NCBI RefSeq assembly: GCF_024345395.1
Contig: NZ_JAGQBA010000002.1
Coordinates: 248,001-312,000, forward strand
Source of the DNA: Cyanobium sp. Tous-M-B4
Lineage (GTDB): Bacteria; Cyanobacteriota; Cyanobacteriia; PCC-6307; Cyanobiaceae
Direction of reading: 5' to 3'
DNA: 64,000 bases
The notes beneath the pieces were generated by a model that made no database searches, was not told where the DNA came from, and saw only the letters and a program-made list of their open reading frames with translations. The number at the start of each line of letters is the position of its first letter. Position 1 is the stretch's first letter. Positions 23,984 through 33,528 of the stretch are shown here, piece by piece. A program made the position numbers and the translations under genes.

Positions 23984-25105
23984 ATGGCGCCTATGCGCGA
24001 TCGCCAGCCACCGGGGCAAGCCCCCCTAAATCCTGCTGCCCCAAGCCCCCGGCGCCGGGGCCGAGCCCTGCTGGCGATGCTGCCCCTTGTTGCCGCGCCC
24101 TTGCTGGGAGTGGGCCTGGTCTGGGGGCAAGACCAGCTCAGTCCTGAAATTGCCCCTTCGCCACCGCCCGAGCCCCTGGCCCAGCCGCTGCGTCCCGATC
24201 CGGTTGCCCTGCCGAGCCGGCCGCCGGCCCGTTTTGATGCCTCCCTCGATGAGCTGGTGCGCGATGGGGTGGTTAGTCCGGTGGAGCGGGCCCGGATTCG
24301 TTCGGGCTCCGGCACGACCCCCTTCAACGTGCCGGCCCACCAGCAGGCCTGCAGCAGCGGCGCCCTTTCCCAGCAGGAGTGCAGCAGTGGTGTGGTGGTG
24401 CGCTGGCGCGGCCGTACCAACAACGGCGTAGATGGCGGCGGCGCAGGCACTGGTAATGCTGGCCCTGAATTTGGCCGCTATGACGGCGAAGGTCGCTTGC
24501 TGCCGCCGCTCACGGTGCCGGTTTCGGCCCTGCTGGCTGGCGCTGGCGGTAGCTTCCGCCTTGCCGATGTCTTTGGGGTCACGCCCCGCCCGGCTCCGAT
24601 CGGTGGCAATGGCAACCGCAAGCTGCTGTTCCCTCTTATTGGCTCGGCGATCACCAGTAGCAACTTCGGCTACCGGCTGCACCCGATCCTGGGCAGCTGG
24701 CTGATGCACGCGGGCCGCGATCTAGCGGCTCCAGAGGGCACCCCAGTGGTTTCAGCCCTAGGCGGCTTGGTGGTGAGCAGTGGCCTGGCGGGGGGCTACG
24801 GCCTAGCGGTTGAGGTCGAACACGACCGGCCGCGGCGCCGCACCCTCTACGGCCATCTCAGCGAGCTCTACGTCAAGGAGGGCGACCGGGTGCGCCAGGG
24901 CGAGGTAATCGGCCGGGTCGGCAGCACGGGCTTAAGCAGCGGACCCCATCTGCACTTCGAGCTGCGGCTGCCCGGCGACGGCGGCTGGGTGGCGGTGGAT
25001 CCTGGTGATCTAGATCCGGGCAAGGGTGCCGCTGGCAGCGATGCCATCGCCCTGTTGATGGGGCAGCTATTAGAGAGATTGGAGCGGCCCCGCACCGTCA
25101 GTTGA
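23984..25105 (+). CDS. M23-family peptidoglycan endopeptidase, membrane-anchored
   Basis: A 373-residue protein with a short basic N-terminus, one hydrophobic signal/anchor helix (LLAMLPLVAAPLLGVGLVWG), a proline-rich and low-complexity middle, and a C-terminal LytM/M23 domain. The zinc ligands are intact in the usual spacing: GYRLHPILGSWLMHAGRDLAAP with His and Asp, and the HLHFEL box near residue 325. It probably cleaves peptidoglycan cross-bridges or acts with amidases. A second ATG 9 bases downstream is an alternative start. Its stop codon lies at the edge of a 15-bp tandem repeat. Confidence 0.9.
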   Translation: MAPMRDRQPPGQAPLNPAAPSPRRRGRALLAMLPLVAAPLLGVGLVWGQDQLSPEIAPSPPPEPLAQPLRPDPVALPSRPPARFDASLDELVRDGVVSPVERARIRSGSGTTPFNVPAHQQACSSGALSQQECSSGVVVRWRGRTNNGVDGGGAGTGNAGPEFGRYDGEGRLLPPLTVPVSALLAGAGGSFRLADVFGVTPRPAPIGGNGNRKLLFPLIGSAITSSNFGYRLHPILGSWLMHAGRDLAAPEGTPVVSALGGLVVSSGLAGGYGLAVEVEHDRPRRRTLYGHLSELYVKEGDRVRQGEVIGRVGSTGLSSGPHLHFELRLPGDGGWVAVDPGDLDPGKGAAGSDAIALLMGQLLERLERPRTVS

Positions 25106-25142
25106 GGATCCATTAGCTGAGGATCCGTTAGCTGAGGATCCG
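25104..25142. repeat. 15-bp tandem repeat across convergent stop codons
   Basis: GAGGATCCATTAGCT (25104-25118) is followed by GAGGATCCGTTAGCT (25119-25133) and a partial third copy (25134-25142). The first copy begins within the M23 peptidase stop, and the second contains the stop of the minus-strand ABC ATPase (25128-25130). It occupies the entire gap between the two convergent genes. Confidence 0.9.
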
Positions 25143-25802
25143 GCCGTCGCGGAAGTGCACGATCTTCTCGGCCCTGGCTGCCACGTCGTCTTCGTGGGTC
25201 ACCATCACCACGGTCATGCCGCCGCGATGAAGGGCATCGAAGATGTCAAGTACTTCGGCGGTGGTTTGGGAATCGAGGGCGCCGGTCGGCTCGTCGGCCA
25301 GCAGTAGGGCGGGCTGGTTGATGATCGCCCTGGCTATGGCTACCCGTTGCTGCTGGCCGCCTGAGAGCTGATTGGGCTTGTTGTTAAGCCGCTGACCCAG
25401 CCCCACCCGCTCGAGGGCCGCCCGGGCCCGTTGGCGCCGCTCAGCAGCAGGCACCCCTGCGTAAACCATCGGCAGGATCACATTGTCGAGGGCGCTCAAC
25501 TGGGGCAGCAGATGGAACTGTTGAAACACAAAGCCCAGGTCGCGGTTGCGCAAATCAGCTAGCTGGTCATCGCTGAGGTCTTCCACCGGAGTGTTGTTGA
25601 GCCGGTAGCTGCCGCTGGAGGGGCGGTCGAGGCAGCCAAGAATATTCATGGCCGTGCTTTTGCCGGAGCCGGACGCTCCCATCACGGCCAAATAATCACC
25701 TCTATTTACGGTGAGATCTACACAGTCGAGGGCCTTAACGGCCATCTCGCCGCTGCCATAAACCTTGTCGACGCCCTGAAGTTGGGCAACGGGATCGCCC
25801 AT
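25128..25802 (-). CDS. ABC transporter ATP-binding protein, LolD/MacB/DevA type
   Basis: A 224-residue ATPase subunit. Walker [10 protein letters not shown] (about residue 40), Q-loop [18 protein letters not shown], signature [14 protein letters not shown], and Walker [14 protein letters not shown] are all intact. The PTGALD box is typical of the LolD/MacB/FtsE group, which works with FtsX-like permeases in lipoprotein release or export. No permease is adjacent, so its partner is elsewhere. The gene lies 36 bases downstream of ndhB on the same strand and has no evident functional link with it. Confidence 0.9.
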   Translation of the reverse strand: MGDPVAQLQGVDKVYGSGEMAVKALDCVDLTVNRGDYLAVMGASGSGKSTAMNILGCLDRPSSGSYRLNNTPVEDLSDDQLADLRNRDLGFVFQQFHLLPQLSALDNVILPMVYAGVPAAERRQRARAALERVGLGQRLNNKPNQLSGGQQQRVAIARAIINQPALLLADEPTGALDSQTTAEVLDIFDALHRGGMTVVMVTHEDDVAARAEKIVHFRDGRILS

Positions 25803-25838
25803 TAAATCGCTGCCCTGTTCTTTGCAAATGACCTGTGC

Positions 25839-27398
25839 TCAACCAATGGCCTGAACCAGCATCGGCGTGCCGGTAACAGCCTGGCTGGCCCAGGTGAATA
25901 GGGGGTTGGAGAGAATGCCACCCACAGCGGTAACAATCACGCAGCCCACCAGGGCGGTGCGCAGGGCGGGCAGGCCAGCCACAGACCAATTGATTGACGG
26001 GTAGGCCTTCACCACATCTGAGGCTTCCTGGGGCTCTTTTACCACCATCATCTTGATCACTGAGATGTAGTAGTAGATCGACACCACCGAGGTGACCAGA
26101 CCCACCACCACCAGCAGGTATTGGTGGTCGGCCCAGCCGGCAAAAAATAAATAAATCTTGCCAAAGAAGCCCAGCATCGGCGGTATGCCACCTAGGGAAA
26201 GCAGGCAGAGACTTAAACCAAGGGTGATCAGCGGATCCTTTTGATAAAGGCCGGCGTAATCAGCTATGCGGTCGGAGCCGGTGCGCAGCGAGAACAGGAT
26301 GATGCAGGCGAAGGCGCCCAAATTCATGAACAGGTAGGCAGCCATGTAGAGCACCATCGCGGCGAAGCCGTCTTCGGTGCCGCACACCAGGCCGATCATC
26401 ACGAAACCGGCCTGGCCGATGGAGCTGTAGGCCAGCATCCGTTTCATCGAGGTTTGGGCCAGGGCCACCACGTTGCCCAGCACCATGCTGAGCACCGCAA
26501 GCACGGTGAACAGCAGCTTCCACTGGGCATCAAAGCTCTCGAAGCAGCCCACCAGGATGCGCAGGGCCAGGGCAAACCCGGCGGCCTTGGAGCCCACTGA
26601 AAGGAAGGCCACCACCGGGGTTGGCGAGCCTTCGTAGACGTCGGGGGTCCACTGGTGGAAAGGCACCGCCGCGATCTTGAAGGCCACCGTGGCCAGCACG
26701 AAAACCAGGGCCAGGGCTGTTACGGGGGAGGCGCTGGTGCGCAGGGCCAGGGCTACGGCGTCGAGGCCGGTGGCACCGCCGGTGAGGCCATATAGAAGGG
26801 AAGCGCCATACAGGAATACGGCCGCGGCGGCCGAACCCACCAGCAAATATTTGAGCGCTGCCTCCGAGCTGCGGGCATCCCGCTTCATGTAGCCCGCCAG
26901 CAAGTAGCTAGATACCGAAAGGGTTTCCAGCGACACGAAAATGGTCACTAGATCGGTGGCACCACACAGGAACATGGCGCCAAGGGTGGCAGCCAGCAGG
27001 ATGCCGGCGTATTCACCCACCGGCGTGCCGCTCTGCTCCACGTAGCGCCAGCTGACCAGCAATGAAATCAAGGTGGAGGCCGCCACCACGGCCCTGAAGG
27101 CAATCGCCAGGTTGTCCGCCAGGAAGGAGCCCACGAAGGAGGGCTGCAGGTCGGGGGTGTTCCACTGCAGGGCAAGCAACACCAAGGCGCTGCCTAGGCC
27201 GGCGTAACAAATCGGTGGCACCCAGCGACTGGCCGCCTTCTCGCCAGCGAGATCCACCAGCAGGCAGGTGAGCAGCGCGATCAGCACCGCCGCCTCCGGG
27301 GCGATGGCGCCAGCGTTGAGCTGGAGATTTAATCCTCCCGTTCCGGCACCACTGCTGATCGCATCGGCCACGGAGGAGAGGGCGCCCAGCAGGAACAT
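25839..27398 (-). CDS. ndhB: NAD(P)H-quinone oxidoreductase subunit 2
   Basis: A 519-residue core proton-pumping subunit of the NDH-1 complex in thylakoid membrane, used in respiration, cyclic electron flow and CO2 uptake. The N-terminus after the start reads [20 protein letters not shown], then [24 protein letters not shown]. Antiporter-like signature segments follow: [40 protein letters not shown], and [19 protein letters not shown]. The frame is open to 27461, but the first 21 codons would be unconserved. It diverges from topA, with 110 bases between starts. Confidence 0.95.
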   Translation of the reverse strand: MFLLGALSSVADAISSGAGTGGLNLQLNAGAIAPEAAVLIALLTCLLVDLAGEKAASRWVPPICYAGLGSALVLLALQWNTPDLQPSFVGSFLADNLAIAFRAVVAASTLISLLVSWRYVEQSGTPVGEYAGILLAATLGAMFLCGATDLVTIFVSLETLSVSSYLLAGYMKRDARSSEAALKYLLVGSAAAAVFLYGASLLYGLTGGATGLDAVALALRTSASPVTALALVFVLATVAFKIAAVPFHQWTPDVYEGSPTPVVAFLSVGSKAAGFALALRILVGCFESFDAQWKLLFTVLAVLSMVLGNVVALAQTSMKRMLAYSSIGQAGFVMIGLVCGTEDGFAAMVLYMAAYLFMNLGAFACIILFSLRTGSDRIADYAGLYQKDPLITLGLSLCLLSLGGIPPMLGFFGKIYLFFAGWADHQYLLVVVGLVTSVVSIYYYISVIKMMVVKEPQEASDVVKAYPSINWSVAGLPALRTALVGCVIVTAVGGILSNPLFTWASQAVTGTPMLVQAIG

Positions 27399-27508
27399 CA
27401 GCGAGGGGACCGCGAGGTGGGAGCTGTGATGTGGAGGACTGTAGCGGCGCCTGGCTGTCAACTTGGGCGCTTGATGCGATAAAGAGGGAAGCGGTAAGTC
27501 GCTGGTCT

Positions 27509-30226
27509 GTGGGTCACACCCTGGTCATTGTTGAAAGTCCGACGAAGGCCCGCACCATCCGCGGCTTCCTTCCCAAGGACTTCAAGGTGGAAGCCTCGAT
27601 GGGGCACGTCCGCGACTTGCCCAATAACGCCAGTGAGATTCCGGCGGCTCACAAAGGTGAGAAGTGGGCCAATCTCGGCGTCAACACCGCCGCCAACTTC
27701 GAGCCCCTCTACGTGGTGCCGAAGGACAAGAAAAAGGTGGTCAAGGAGCTCAAGGATGCCCTGAAGGGTGCCGACCAGCTGCTGCTGGCCACTGACGAAG
27801 ATCGGGAAGGGGAATCGATCAGCTGGCACCTGCTGCAGCTGCTTAGCCCCAAGGTGCCTGTGAAGCGCATGGTGTTTCACGAGATCACCAAAGAGGCCAT
27901 CAGCCGGGCTCTCGAGGACACCCGCGACCTCGATATGGAGCTGGTGCATGCCCAGGAAACCAGGCGCATTCTCGACCGGTTGGTGGGTTACACCCTTTCG
28001 CCGCTGCTTTGGAAAAAGGTGGCGTGGGGTTTGAGCGCCGGCCGGGTTCAATCGGTGGCAGTGCGCTTGCTCGTGCAGCGCGAGCGGGCCCGCCGGGCTT
28101 TCCGCAGTGGCAGCTACTGGGACCTCAAGGCCCGGCTGGAGCAGGGAGAAGCTGGCTTTGAGGCCAAGCTCAGCCATTTGAAAGGGGAGCGCATCGCCGG
28201 AGGCTCCGACTTCGATGAGAGCACCGGCGCCCTTAAGGCCGGCAGCAAGGTGAGGCTGCTGAGCGAGGCCGAGGCCCGCCAGCTCCAGGTCGAGGTCCAG
28301 GCCAACCCCTGGCAGGTGGCCTCCGTAGAGGAGAAGCCCACGGTGCGAAAGCCCGTGCCGCCTTTCACCACGAGCACCCTGCAGCAGGAGTCCAACCGCA
28401 AGCTGCGACTCTCGGCCCGGGAAACCATGCGCACGGCCCAGGGCCTCTACGAGCGCGGTTTCATCACCTACATGCGCACCGACTCGGTGCACCTCAGCGA
28501 CCAGGCGATCAATGCTGCCCGCAGCTGCGTCAGCGAGAAGTACGGCAAGGACTACCTCAGCCCCAGCCCCCGCCAGTTTTCCACCAAGGCCCGCAACGCC
28601 CAGGAGGCCCACGAGGCGATTCGCCCAGCCGGTGAGGCGTTCCGCACCCCAAACGCCACAGGTCTTGATGGCAAGGATCTGGCCCTCTATGAGCTGATCT
28701 GGAAGCGCACCGTGGCCAGCCAGATGGCTGATGCCCGCCTCACCATGCTTGCTGTGGAATTGCAGGCCGATGGTGGCTCCCTGGGCCCAGCCCAGTTCCG
28801 GGCCTCGGGTAAGCGCATCGACTTCGCCGGTTTCTTTCGCGCCTACGTCGAGGGCAGCGACGATCCCGATGCGGCCCTAGAAGGTCAGGAGCTGTTGCTG
28901 CCGGCCCTGAAGGTGGGCGACAGACCCGCCTGCAAGGCGGTGGAGGCCCTCGGCCACCAAACCCAGCCCCCCGCTCGCTACAGCGAGGCTGCCCTGGTGA
29001 AGATGCTTGAGAAGGAGGGTATCGGTCGCCCCTCCACCTATGCCTCGATCATCGGCACGATCGTCGATCGCGGCTACGCCACCCTCGCCAACAACTCCCT
29101 CACCCCCAGCTTCACGGCTTTTGCTGTGACGGCCCTGCTGGAGGAGCACTTCCCGGATCTGGTGGACACCAGCTTCACGGCCCGGATGGAGAACACCCTC
29201 GATGAGATTTCCCACGGTCAGGTGCAGTGGCTGCCTTACCTGGAGAGCTTCTTTAAGGGTGAAAAGGGCCTGGAAACCCAGGTGCAGCAGCGGGAGGGCG
29301 ATATCGATCCCGGCGTGTCCCGCACTGTTGAGCTGGAGGGCCTGCCCTGTGTGGTGCGCATCGGCCGCTTCGGCGCCTACCTGGAAACCAAGCGCGTCGC
29401 TGAAGACGGCACCGAGGAGCTGCTCAAGGCCACCCTGCCCCAGGAGATCACCCCTGCCGATCTCGATGCCGAAAAGGCGGAGTTGATCCTGAGGCAAAAG
29501 GCCGATGGGCCTGAGTCCCTTGGTGATGACCCGGAAAGCGGTGAGCAGGTGTATCTGCTGTTTGGCCAGTACGGCCCCTACGTGCAGCGGGGCCAGGTGA
29601 GTGACGAGAACCCCAAGCCCAAGCGAGCTTCGCTGCCCAAAGGCGCCAAGCCCGAGGAGCTGACCCTGGAGGATGCCATTGCCCTGTTGCGGCTACCCCG
29701 TCAACTTGGCGACCACCCGGAGGGCGGCCGGGTGGAGGCGGGTCTGGGTCGCTTTGGCCCCTACGTGGTGCACCACAAGGGCAAAGGCGAGAAGGACTAC
29801 CGCTCGCTCAAGGCTGAGGACGACGTCCTGGTGGTTGGCCTTGACCGAGCCCTGGAGCTGTTCGCCATGCCCAAGAAGGGCCGTGGCGGCCGCACGGCCC
29901 TCAAGGACATCGGTGTCCCCGAGGGCGACGAGGAGGCGATCCAACTGTTTGACGGGCCCTACGGCCTCTACGTCAAGCAGGGCAAGGTGAATGCTTCGCT
30001 GCCGGAGGGCACCACCGCCGACACCATCACCCTGGAGCAGGCGGTTGAGCTGCTGGCCGCTAAGGCAGCTACTGGCAAAGCTGCGGCCAGGAAGCCGGGA
30101 GCTAAAAAGCCAGCAGCTAAAAAACCTGCAGCTAAGGCTCCTGCGGCAAAGAAAGCTCCCAGCACCACCAAGACCGGCCGACTGCGCGCCAGCGCGGTGC
30201 GAGTGATCAGGGCGGCGGACAGCTGA
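27509..30226 (+). CDS. topA: DNA topoisomerase I
   Basis: A 905-residue type IA topoisomerase that relaxes negative supercoils. The TOPRIM domain begins right after the GTG start ([20 protein letters not shown]) and contains [15 protein letters not shown]. The catalytic tyrosine is Y321 in [13 protein letters not shown]. From about residue 560 come repeated topoisomerase C-terminal units of the cyanobacterial type ([49 protein letters not shown]). The last 45 residues are a Lys/Ala/Pro-rich tail with AKKPAAKK repeats like histone H1. Zinc fingers are absent. It overlaps the downstream lipoprotein start by one base. Confidence 0.96.
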   Translation: MGHTLVIVESPTKARTIRGFLPKDFKVEASMGHVRDLPNNASEIPAAHKGEKWANLGVNTAANFEPLYVVPKDKKKVVKELKDALKGADQLLLATDEDREGESISWHLLQLLSPKVPVKRMVFHEITKEAISRALEDTRDLDMELVHAQETRRILDRLVGYTLSPLLWKKVAWGLSAGRVQSVAVRLLVQRERARRAFRSGSYWDLKARLEQGEAGFEAKLSHLKGERIAGGSDFDESTGALKAGSKVRLLSEAEARQLQVEVQANPWQVASVEEKPTVRKPVPPFTTSTLQQESNRKLRLSARETMRTAQGLYERGFITYMRTDSVHLSDQAINAARSCVSEKYGKDYLSPSPRQFSTKARNAQEAHEAIRPAGEAFRTPNATGLDGKDLALYELIWKRTVASQMADARLTMLAVELQADGGSLGPAQFRASGKRIDFAGFFRAYVEGSDDPDAALEGQELLLPALKVGDRPACKAVEALGHQTQPPARYSEAALVKMLEKEGIGRPSTYASIIGTIVDRGYATLANNSLTPSFTAFAVTALLEEHFPDLVDTSFTARMENTLDEISHGQVQWLPYLESFFKGEKGLETQVQQREGDIDPGVSRTVELEGLPCVVRIGRFGAYLETKRVAEDGTEELLKATLPQEITPADLDAEKAELILRQKADGPESLGDDPESGEQVYLLFGQYGPYVQRGQVSDENPKPKRASLPKGAKPEELTLEDAIALLRLPRQLGDHPEGGRVEAGLGRFGPYVVHHKGKGEKDYRSLKAEDDVLVVGLDRALELFAMPKKGRGGRTALKDIGVPEGDEEAIQLFDGPYGLYVKQGKVNASLPEGTTADTITLEQAVELLAAKAATGKAAARKPGAKKPAAKKPAAKAPAAKKAPSTTKTGRLRASAVRVIRAADS

Positions 30227-30681
30227 TGGCAGGCGCCGGCCGCACCTTTGGGTCGCTGCTTTGCGCCCTAGCGCTGGCTGGCTGCAGTGGCACCCGCTTC
30301 GGCGACCAGCTGGCCCGCAGCTTCTCAGCGCCCCCGGCCCAGCCCGCTCAGCCGGTCTCTCCTGCCCCTAATCCAGCGACCGCCACGCCCGCCTCCAAAG
30401 CTGCTTCCCCCACTACGGCCTCCCCCACTACTGCCTCCCCCAAAAAGGCTGAGCCCAAGCCCGTAGAAGCCAAGCCAGCAGTCGTCAATCCCAGTAAGCC
30501 AGCCCCTTATCGCATCACGATCCAGCTGCCCTCCGCCGATCCCGCTGCCCCGGCTGAAGCGGTCACAGAAGCCTTGCGGGCGGCGGGGGTCAGTTTTGAG
30601 GTGGAGATGATTGAGCGGGTCGGAGCTGCTGCAACGCCGGCGCCTGCCCCCACGGTCACGCCGGCGCCGGCACCGCGCTGA
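30226..30681 (+). CDS. Pro/Ala-rich lipoprotein, unknown function
   Basis: A 151-residue predicted lipoprotein: basic start, hydrophobic stretch, and the lipobox LALAGC (Cys at about residue 20). Residues 37-90 are low-complexity Pro/Ala/Lys/Ser with repeated TASPTTASP units, likely an extended spacer through the periplasm. A compact domain of about 45 residues (YRITIQLPSADPAAPAEAVTEALRAAG) follows, then another Pro/Ala tail. Its ATG overlaps the topA stop and its stop overlaps the DUF2232 start, so it belongs to one translationally coupled run. Confidence 0.8.
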   Translation: MAGAGRTFGSLLCALALAGCSGTRFGDQLARSFSAPPAQPAQPVSPAPNPATATPASKAASPTTASPTTASPKKAEPKPVEAKPAVVNPSKPAPYRITIQLPSADPAAPAEAVTEALRAAGVSFEVEMIERVGAAATPAPAPTVTPAPAPR

Positions 30682-31343
30682 TGTCGTCCCGGCGCCAACT
30701 CAACCGCGGCCAGGCCCGCCAGTTGATGGATACGGCCTATCTCGCCGCCGCCACCGCCCTGCTGTGGGTGGCGCTCTATTACCTGCCGGTGGGCAGCCCC
30801 CTATTTCGGCTGGCCCTGCCCCTGCCCTTAGCCCTGTTGCAGTTGCGTCATGGCTGGCGCTGTGCCGTGGAGGGCCTGGTTGTGACCGCCCTATTGCTGG
30901 TCGCCTTGATGGGTCCGATCCGGGGGCCGTTGGTTGTTTTCCCCTATGGCTTGCTGGCGCTGTGGCTGGGCTGGTGCTGGCGGGCCAGGGCCGGTTGGAG
31001 CTCCAGTTGGTGGCTGAGCTGGGGCGTTGGCAGCCTGATCGGTGCAGCTGGCTTCCTGGTGCGGGTGGCGGTGCTCTCGGTTTTGGTGGGCGAGAACCTT
31101 TGGGTGCTGATCACCACGGCTGCTGCTGGTTTATTGGAGAAGCTGGCTGGCTGGCTGGGCCTGGCGGCATCGATCGAGCTGGCCCAGGTGCAGCTGGCTG
31201 CCCTGGCGCTGGTGTGGGTGCAGAACGTGATCGTGGTGCTGGCCCTGCATGCGGTGGCCTACTGGATTTTTCCGCGCCTGCATTCCCCCATCCCAGAGCC
31301 ACCGGATGCCCTTCGGGCCCTGGTGGCCCTTGACCCCCTCTGA
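30681..31343 (+). CDS. DUF2232 integral membrane protein
   Basis: A 220-residue membrane protein with six to seven hydrophobic helices. The first (LMDTAYLAAATALLWVALYYLPVG) and the middle (GLLALWLGWCWRARAG) match the DUF2232 family seen in cyanobacteria and Firmicutes (YybS-like). The family shares topology with substrate-binding S components of ECF vitamin transporters, but transport has not been shown. It is coupled on both sides: one base overlap with the lipoprotein upstream and a 21-base gap to the CobT-like gene. Confidence 0.82.
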   Translation: MSSRRQLNRGQARQLMDTAYLAAATALLWVALYYLPVGSPLFRLALPLPLALLQLRHGWRCAVEGLVVTALLLVALMGPIRGPLVVFPYGLLALWLGWCWRARAGWSSSWWLSWGVGSLIGAAGFLVRVAVLSVLVGENLWVLITTAAAGLLEKLAGWLGLAASIELAQVQLAALALVWVQNVIVVLALHAVAYWIFPRLHSPIPEPPDALRALVALDPL

Positions 31344-31364
31344 TGCCCCCCTCTGAGCGGCCTG

Positions 31365-32480
31365 ATGGCCCCTGATTCCTGGACCCAGGCCCTGGAGCAG
31401 GGCTGGCGCCGCAGCCGCACTCTGCTGCTGCTCGCGGCCACCGATACGGCTGCGGTGCCTGGGATTTCCGCTGCCGGGGCCTCTCCCCAGGCCCGGCTGG
31501 GCACGGCGGCCGCCGATGCCGAATTGCTGCTGCTGGGCCCCGGTGGTCGCCGCTGCCATGCCCTGCCGCCCCTGCCGGCTGGGGTCAGCCCGGCCCTGAT
31601 AAGCCATGTGGTGTTGAGTCAGCTGGGGCTGCTGGAGCGCACCCGGGTGCTCGATCTGGGCTGTGCGATCGCGGCGGCGGTGCCGCACCTGCGCCTGCCG
31701 GGGCTGGAGAGTGCCGGCCCGGCCCGCTGCCTCAGCACGGGCCAGGCCCTTGCCCCAGCCCGGGTGGCGGCCCTGGTGCAGCGCGGCCGCGCCTGGGGCA
31801 GGCGCTGGGATCCGGCCGAGCCGTTGCTGCTGGCCGAATGTGTGCCAGGGGGCACCACCACGGCCCTGGCGGTGCTCGAGGGCCTGGGGGTGGCGGCGGC
31901 GGGTCTAGTGAGCGGCAGCTTGCGCCAACCGGCCCACGGGCTGAAGGCGGCCCTCGTGGCTCAGGGTTTGGCTGCAGCGAGTTTTGAGGCGGCAGAGCTG
32001 GCGGCAGTCTCTGACCCCCTAAACGTTTTGGCGGCGTTGGGGGATCCAATGCAGGCCTTCGCTGCTGGGCTGGTGGGGGCGGCGGCGGCCCGCGGTACGC
32101 CGGTGCTGCTGGCCGGTGGTAGCCAGATGGCGGCGGTGCTGGCCCTGGCCCTAGCCCTGGCTGAGCCAGAGCAGCGGCTAGCCCTGGCGGATCGCTTGGT
32201 GGTGGCCACCACCGCCTGGGTGGCCGAGGAAGCTGGCAGCAACCTGGCCCTGCTGCTGGAGCGCATAGGTGGCCGCTGGCAGGTGCGGCCGCGGCTGGAG
32301 GTGGCGGCCCTGCGCTTCCATGGCTGCATCAGCGCCGCCCTACGCGACTACGAGCGCGGCTACGTAAAGGAGGGGGTCGGGGCCGGGGGCCTGGCCCTGC
32401 TCTGGCAGTTGGCGGGCCGGCAGCCAGGGGCCCTGGCGGAGGCCTGCGATGCAGCCTGCCGGTTGGAGCTCGGTGTCTAG
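31365..32480 (+). CDS. UPF0284 / CobT-like phosphoribosyltransferase
   Basis: A 371-residue protein of the UPF0284 group, distant relatives of CobT (nicotinate-nucleotide:dimethylbenzimidazole phosphoribosyltransferase). Characteristic segments are LLLLAATDTAAVPGISAAGA, LLLAECVPGGTTTALAVL with a conserved glutamate, DPMQAFAAGLV, TPVLLAGGSQMAAVLALAL and EGVGAGGLALLWQLAG. In picocyanobacteria, which make pseudocobalamin, it is the best candidate for activating the lower-ligand base. It sits between a DUF2232 membrane protein and a Tat lipoprotein gene whose first start lies within its last codons. Confidence 0.83.
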   Translation: MAPDSWTQALEQGWRRSRTLLLLAATDTAAVPGISAAGASPQARLGTAAADAELLLLGPGGRRCHALPPLPAGVSPALISHVVLSQLGLLERTRVLDLGCAIAAAVPHLRLPGLESAGPARCLSTGQALAPARVAALVQRGRAWGRRWDPAEPLLLAECVPGGTTTALAVLEGLGVAAAGLVSGSLRQPAHGLKAALVAQGLAAASFEAAELAAVSDPLNVLAALGDPMQAFAAGLVGAAAARGTPVLLAGGSQMAAVLALALALAEPEQRLALADRLVVATTAWVAEEAGSNLALLLERIGGRWQVRPRLEVAALRFHGCISAALRDYERGYVKEGVGAGGLALLWQLAGRQPGALAEACDAACRLELGV

Positions 32481-32490
32481 GGTCGCTGCC

Positions 32491-33528
32491 ATGGCATTCA
32501 CGCCCGCTGTGCTCTCCCGTCGCCGCCTGCTGCAGCTAGGGGTGGGCGCTGGCGCTGGCTTGCTGGCCGCTTGCCGCTCCGCCGCTGGCCCCGAGCTGCT
32601 GCTGGCAGAAGCAGACCTGCCAGCCGCCTGGCTGAAGCAACTGCCCGCCCCTTGGCGGACACGCCAAGTAGCTGATGCAGCTGCTGTGCAAAAAGCCGTG
32701 CGTCAGCTTGGCGAACGACCGGCCCCTGGCTTGGTTGCCCCCGGTTTGGTGGCTCTCAGTGACGGCTGGGCCAGTGGCCTGAGCCGGCAGCAACTTCAGC
32801 CCTTTGAGGCGCCGCGGCTGTGGGCTCGTCTGGCCGCCTTCAGTGCCCCGGTGGCTCGTCTGTTTGCCCCGCTGGGTGACGCGCAGCTGGCCTTCCCCTG
32901 GGCCTACAGCCCCTGGGTGATCGCCCTGCGCAGCCGCCCCGACCTGGCCGCCCGTCGCCAGGAGGGCTGGCAGTTGCTGCTTGATCCCAGCCTGAGCGGC
33001 CGGTTGGTGTTGCCCTCCAGCCCCCGCATCAGCCTGGAGATCATGGGCGGCGATTTTGCGCGGCTGGAGCGGTTGCGGGCCCAAGCCCTCGCCTACGACG
33101 ACCGTGACGGCCTCAATCTGCTGCTCAGCGGTGATGCTGAGGCGGCGGTGCTGCCGCTGCAGCGCCTGATTCCCCTGCTGCGCCGCGACCAGCGCCTGGC
33201 GGTGATCTGGCCCGACAGCGGCGCGCCGCTCAGCTGGCAGCTGCTGCTGCGGCCTGAAGGTGGTGCCTCTTCAGTGCCGCCGCCGCTGGAGTGGCTGGGG
33301 GCGGTGCTGGAGCCGCCGCTGCTGGAAGCCCTGCTGGCGAAGGGCTGGGTGCCTCCTCTACCCCAGGCGCTGCTGGCGCCAGTGGCCCGGCGTTTCCCCA
33401 CGTCGATGGCGGCGTTGCTGCTGCCGGGAGATGCCCTCCTGGGCCGCTGCTGGAGCCTGCCACCCCTTTCCGTGCCCCAGCAACTGGCCCAGCAGAACCT
33501 CTGGGATGCGGCCGCACCCAGGCCCTAG
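32491..33528 (+). CDS. Tat-exported lipoprotein, extracellular solute-binding fold
   Basis: A 345-residue protein with a twin-arginine signal (SRRRLLQLGVGAGAGLLAAC) ending in a lipobox Cys at about residue 28. The body resembles type II periplasmic binding proteins of the Fe3+/spermidine class: GLVALSDGWASGL, FPWAYSPWVIALRSRPDLA, GRLVLPSSPRISLEIMGGDFARL and a late LPPLSVPQQLAQQNLW. No permease or ATPase is adjacent. Export in folded form suggests a bound cofactor or metal. The start at 32491 lies 10 bases after the CobT-like stop. Its end overlaps the reductase gene by 4 bases, tail to tail. Confidence 0.78.
   Translation: MAFTPAVLSRRRLLQLGVGAGAGLLAACRSAAGPELLLAEADLPAAWLKQLPAPWRTRQVADAAAVQKAVRQLGERPAPGLVAPGLVALSDGWASGLSRQQLQPFEAPRLWARLAAFSAPVARLFAPLGDAQLAFPWAYSPWVIALRSRPDLAARRQEGWQLLLDPSLSGRLVLPSSPRISLEIMGGDFARLERLRAQALAYDDRDGLNLLLSGDAEAAVLPLQRLIPLLRRDQRLAVIWPDSGAPLSWQLLLRPEGGASSVPPPLEWLGAVLEPPLLEALLAKGWVPPLPQALLAPVARRFPTSMAALLLPGDALLGRCWSLPPLSVPQQLAQQNLWDAAAPRP

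Noticed and set aside
23374-24450. Minus-strand frame of 358 codons opposite birA and the M23 gene
   Set aside because: Arg/Ser/Pro-rich shadow of two real genes; no recognisable fold or start site.
27458-28612. Minus-strand frame of 384 codons opposite topA
   Set aside because: Shadow of a strongly conserved coding region; no family features.
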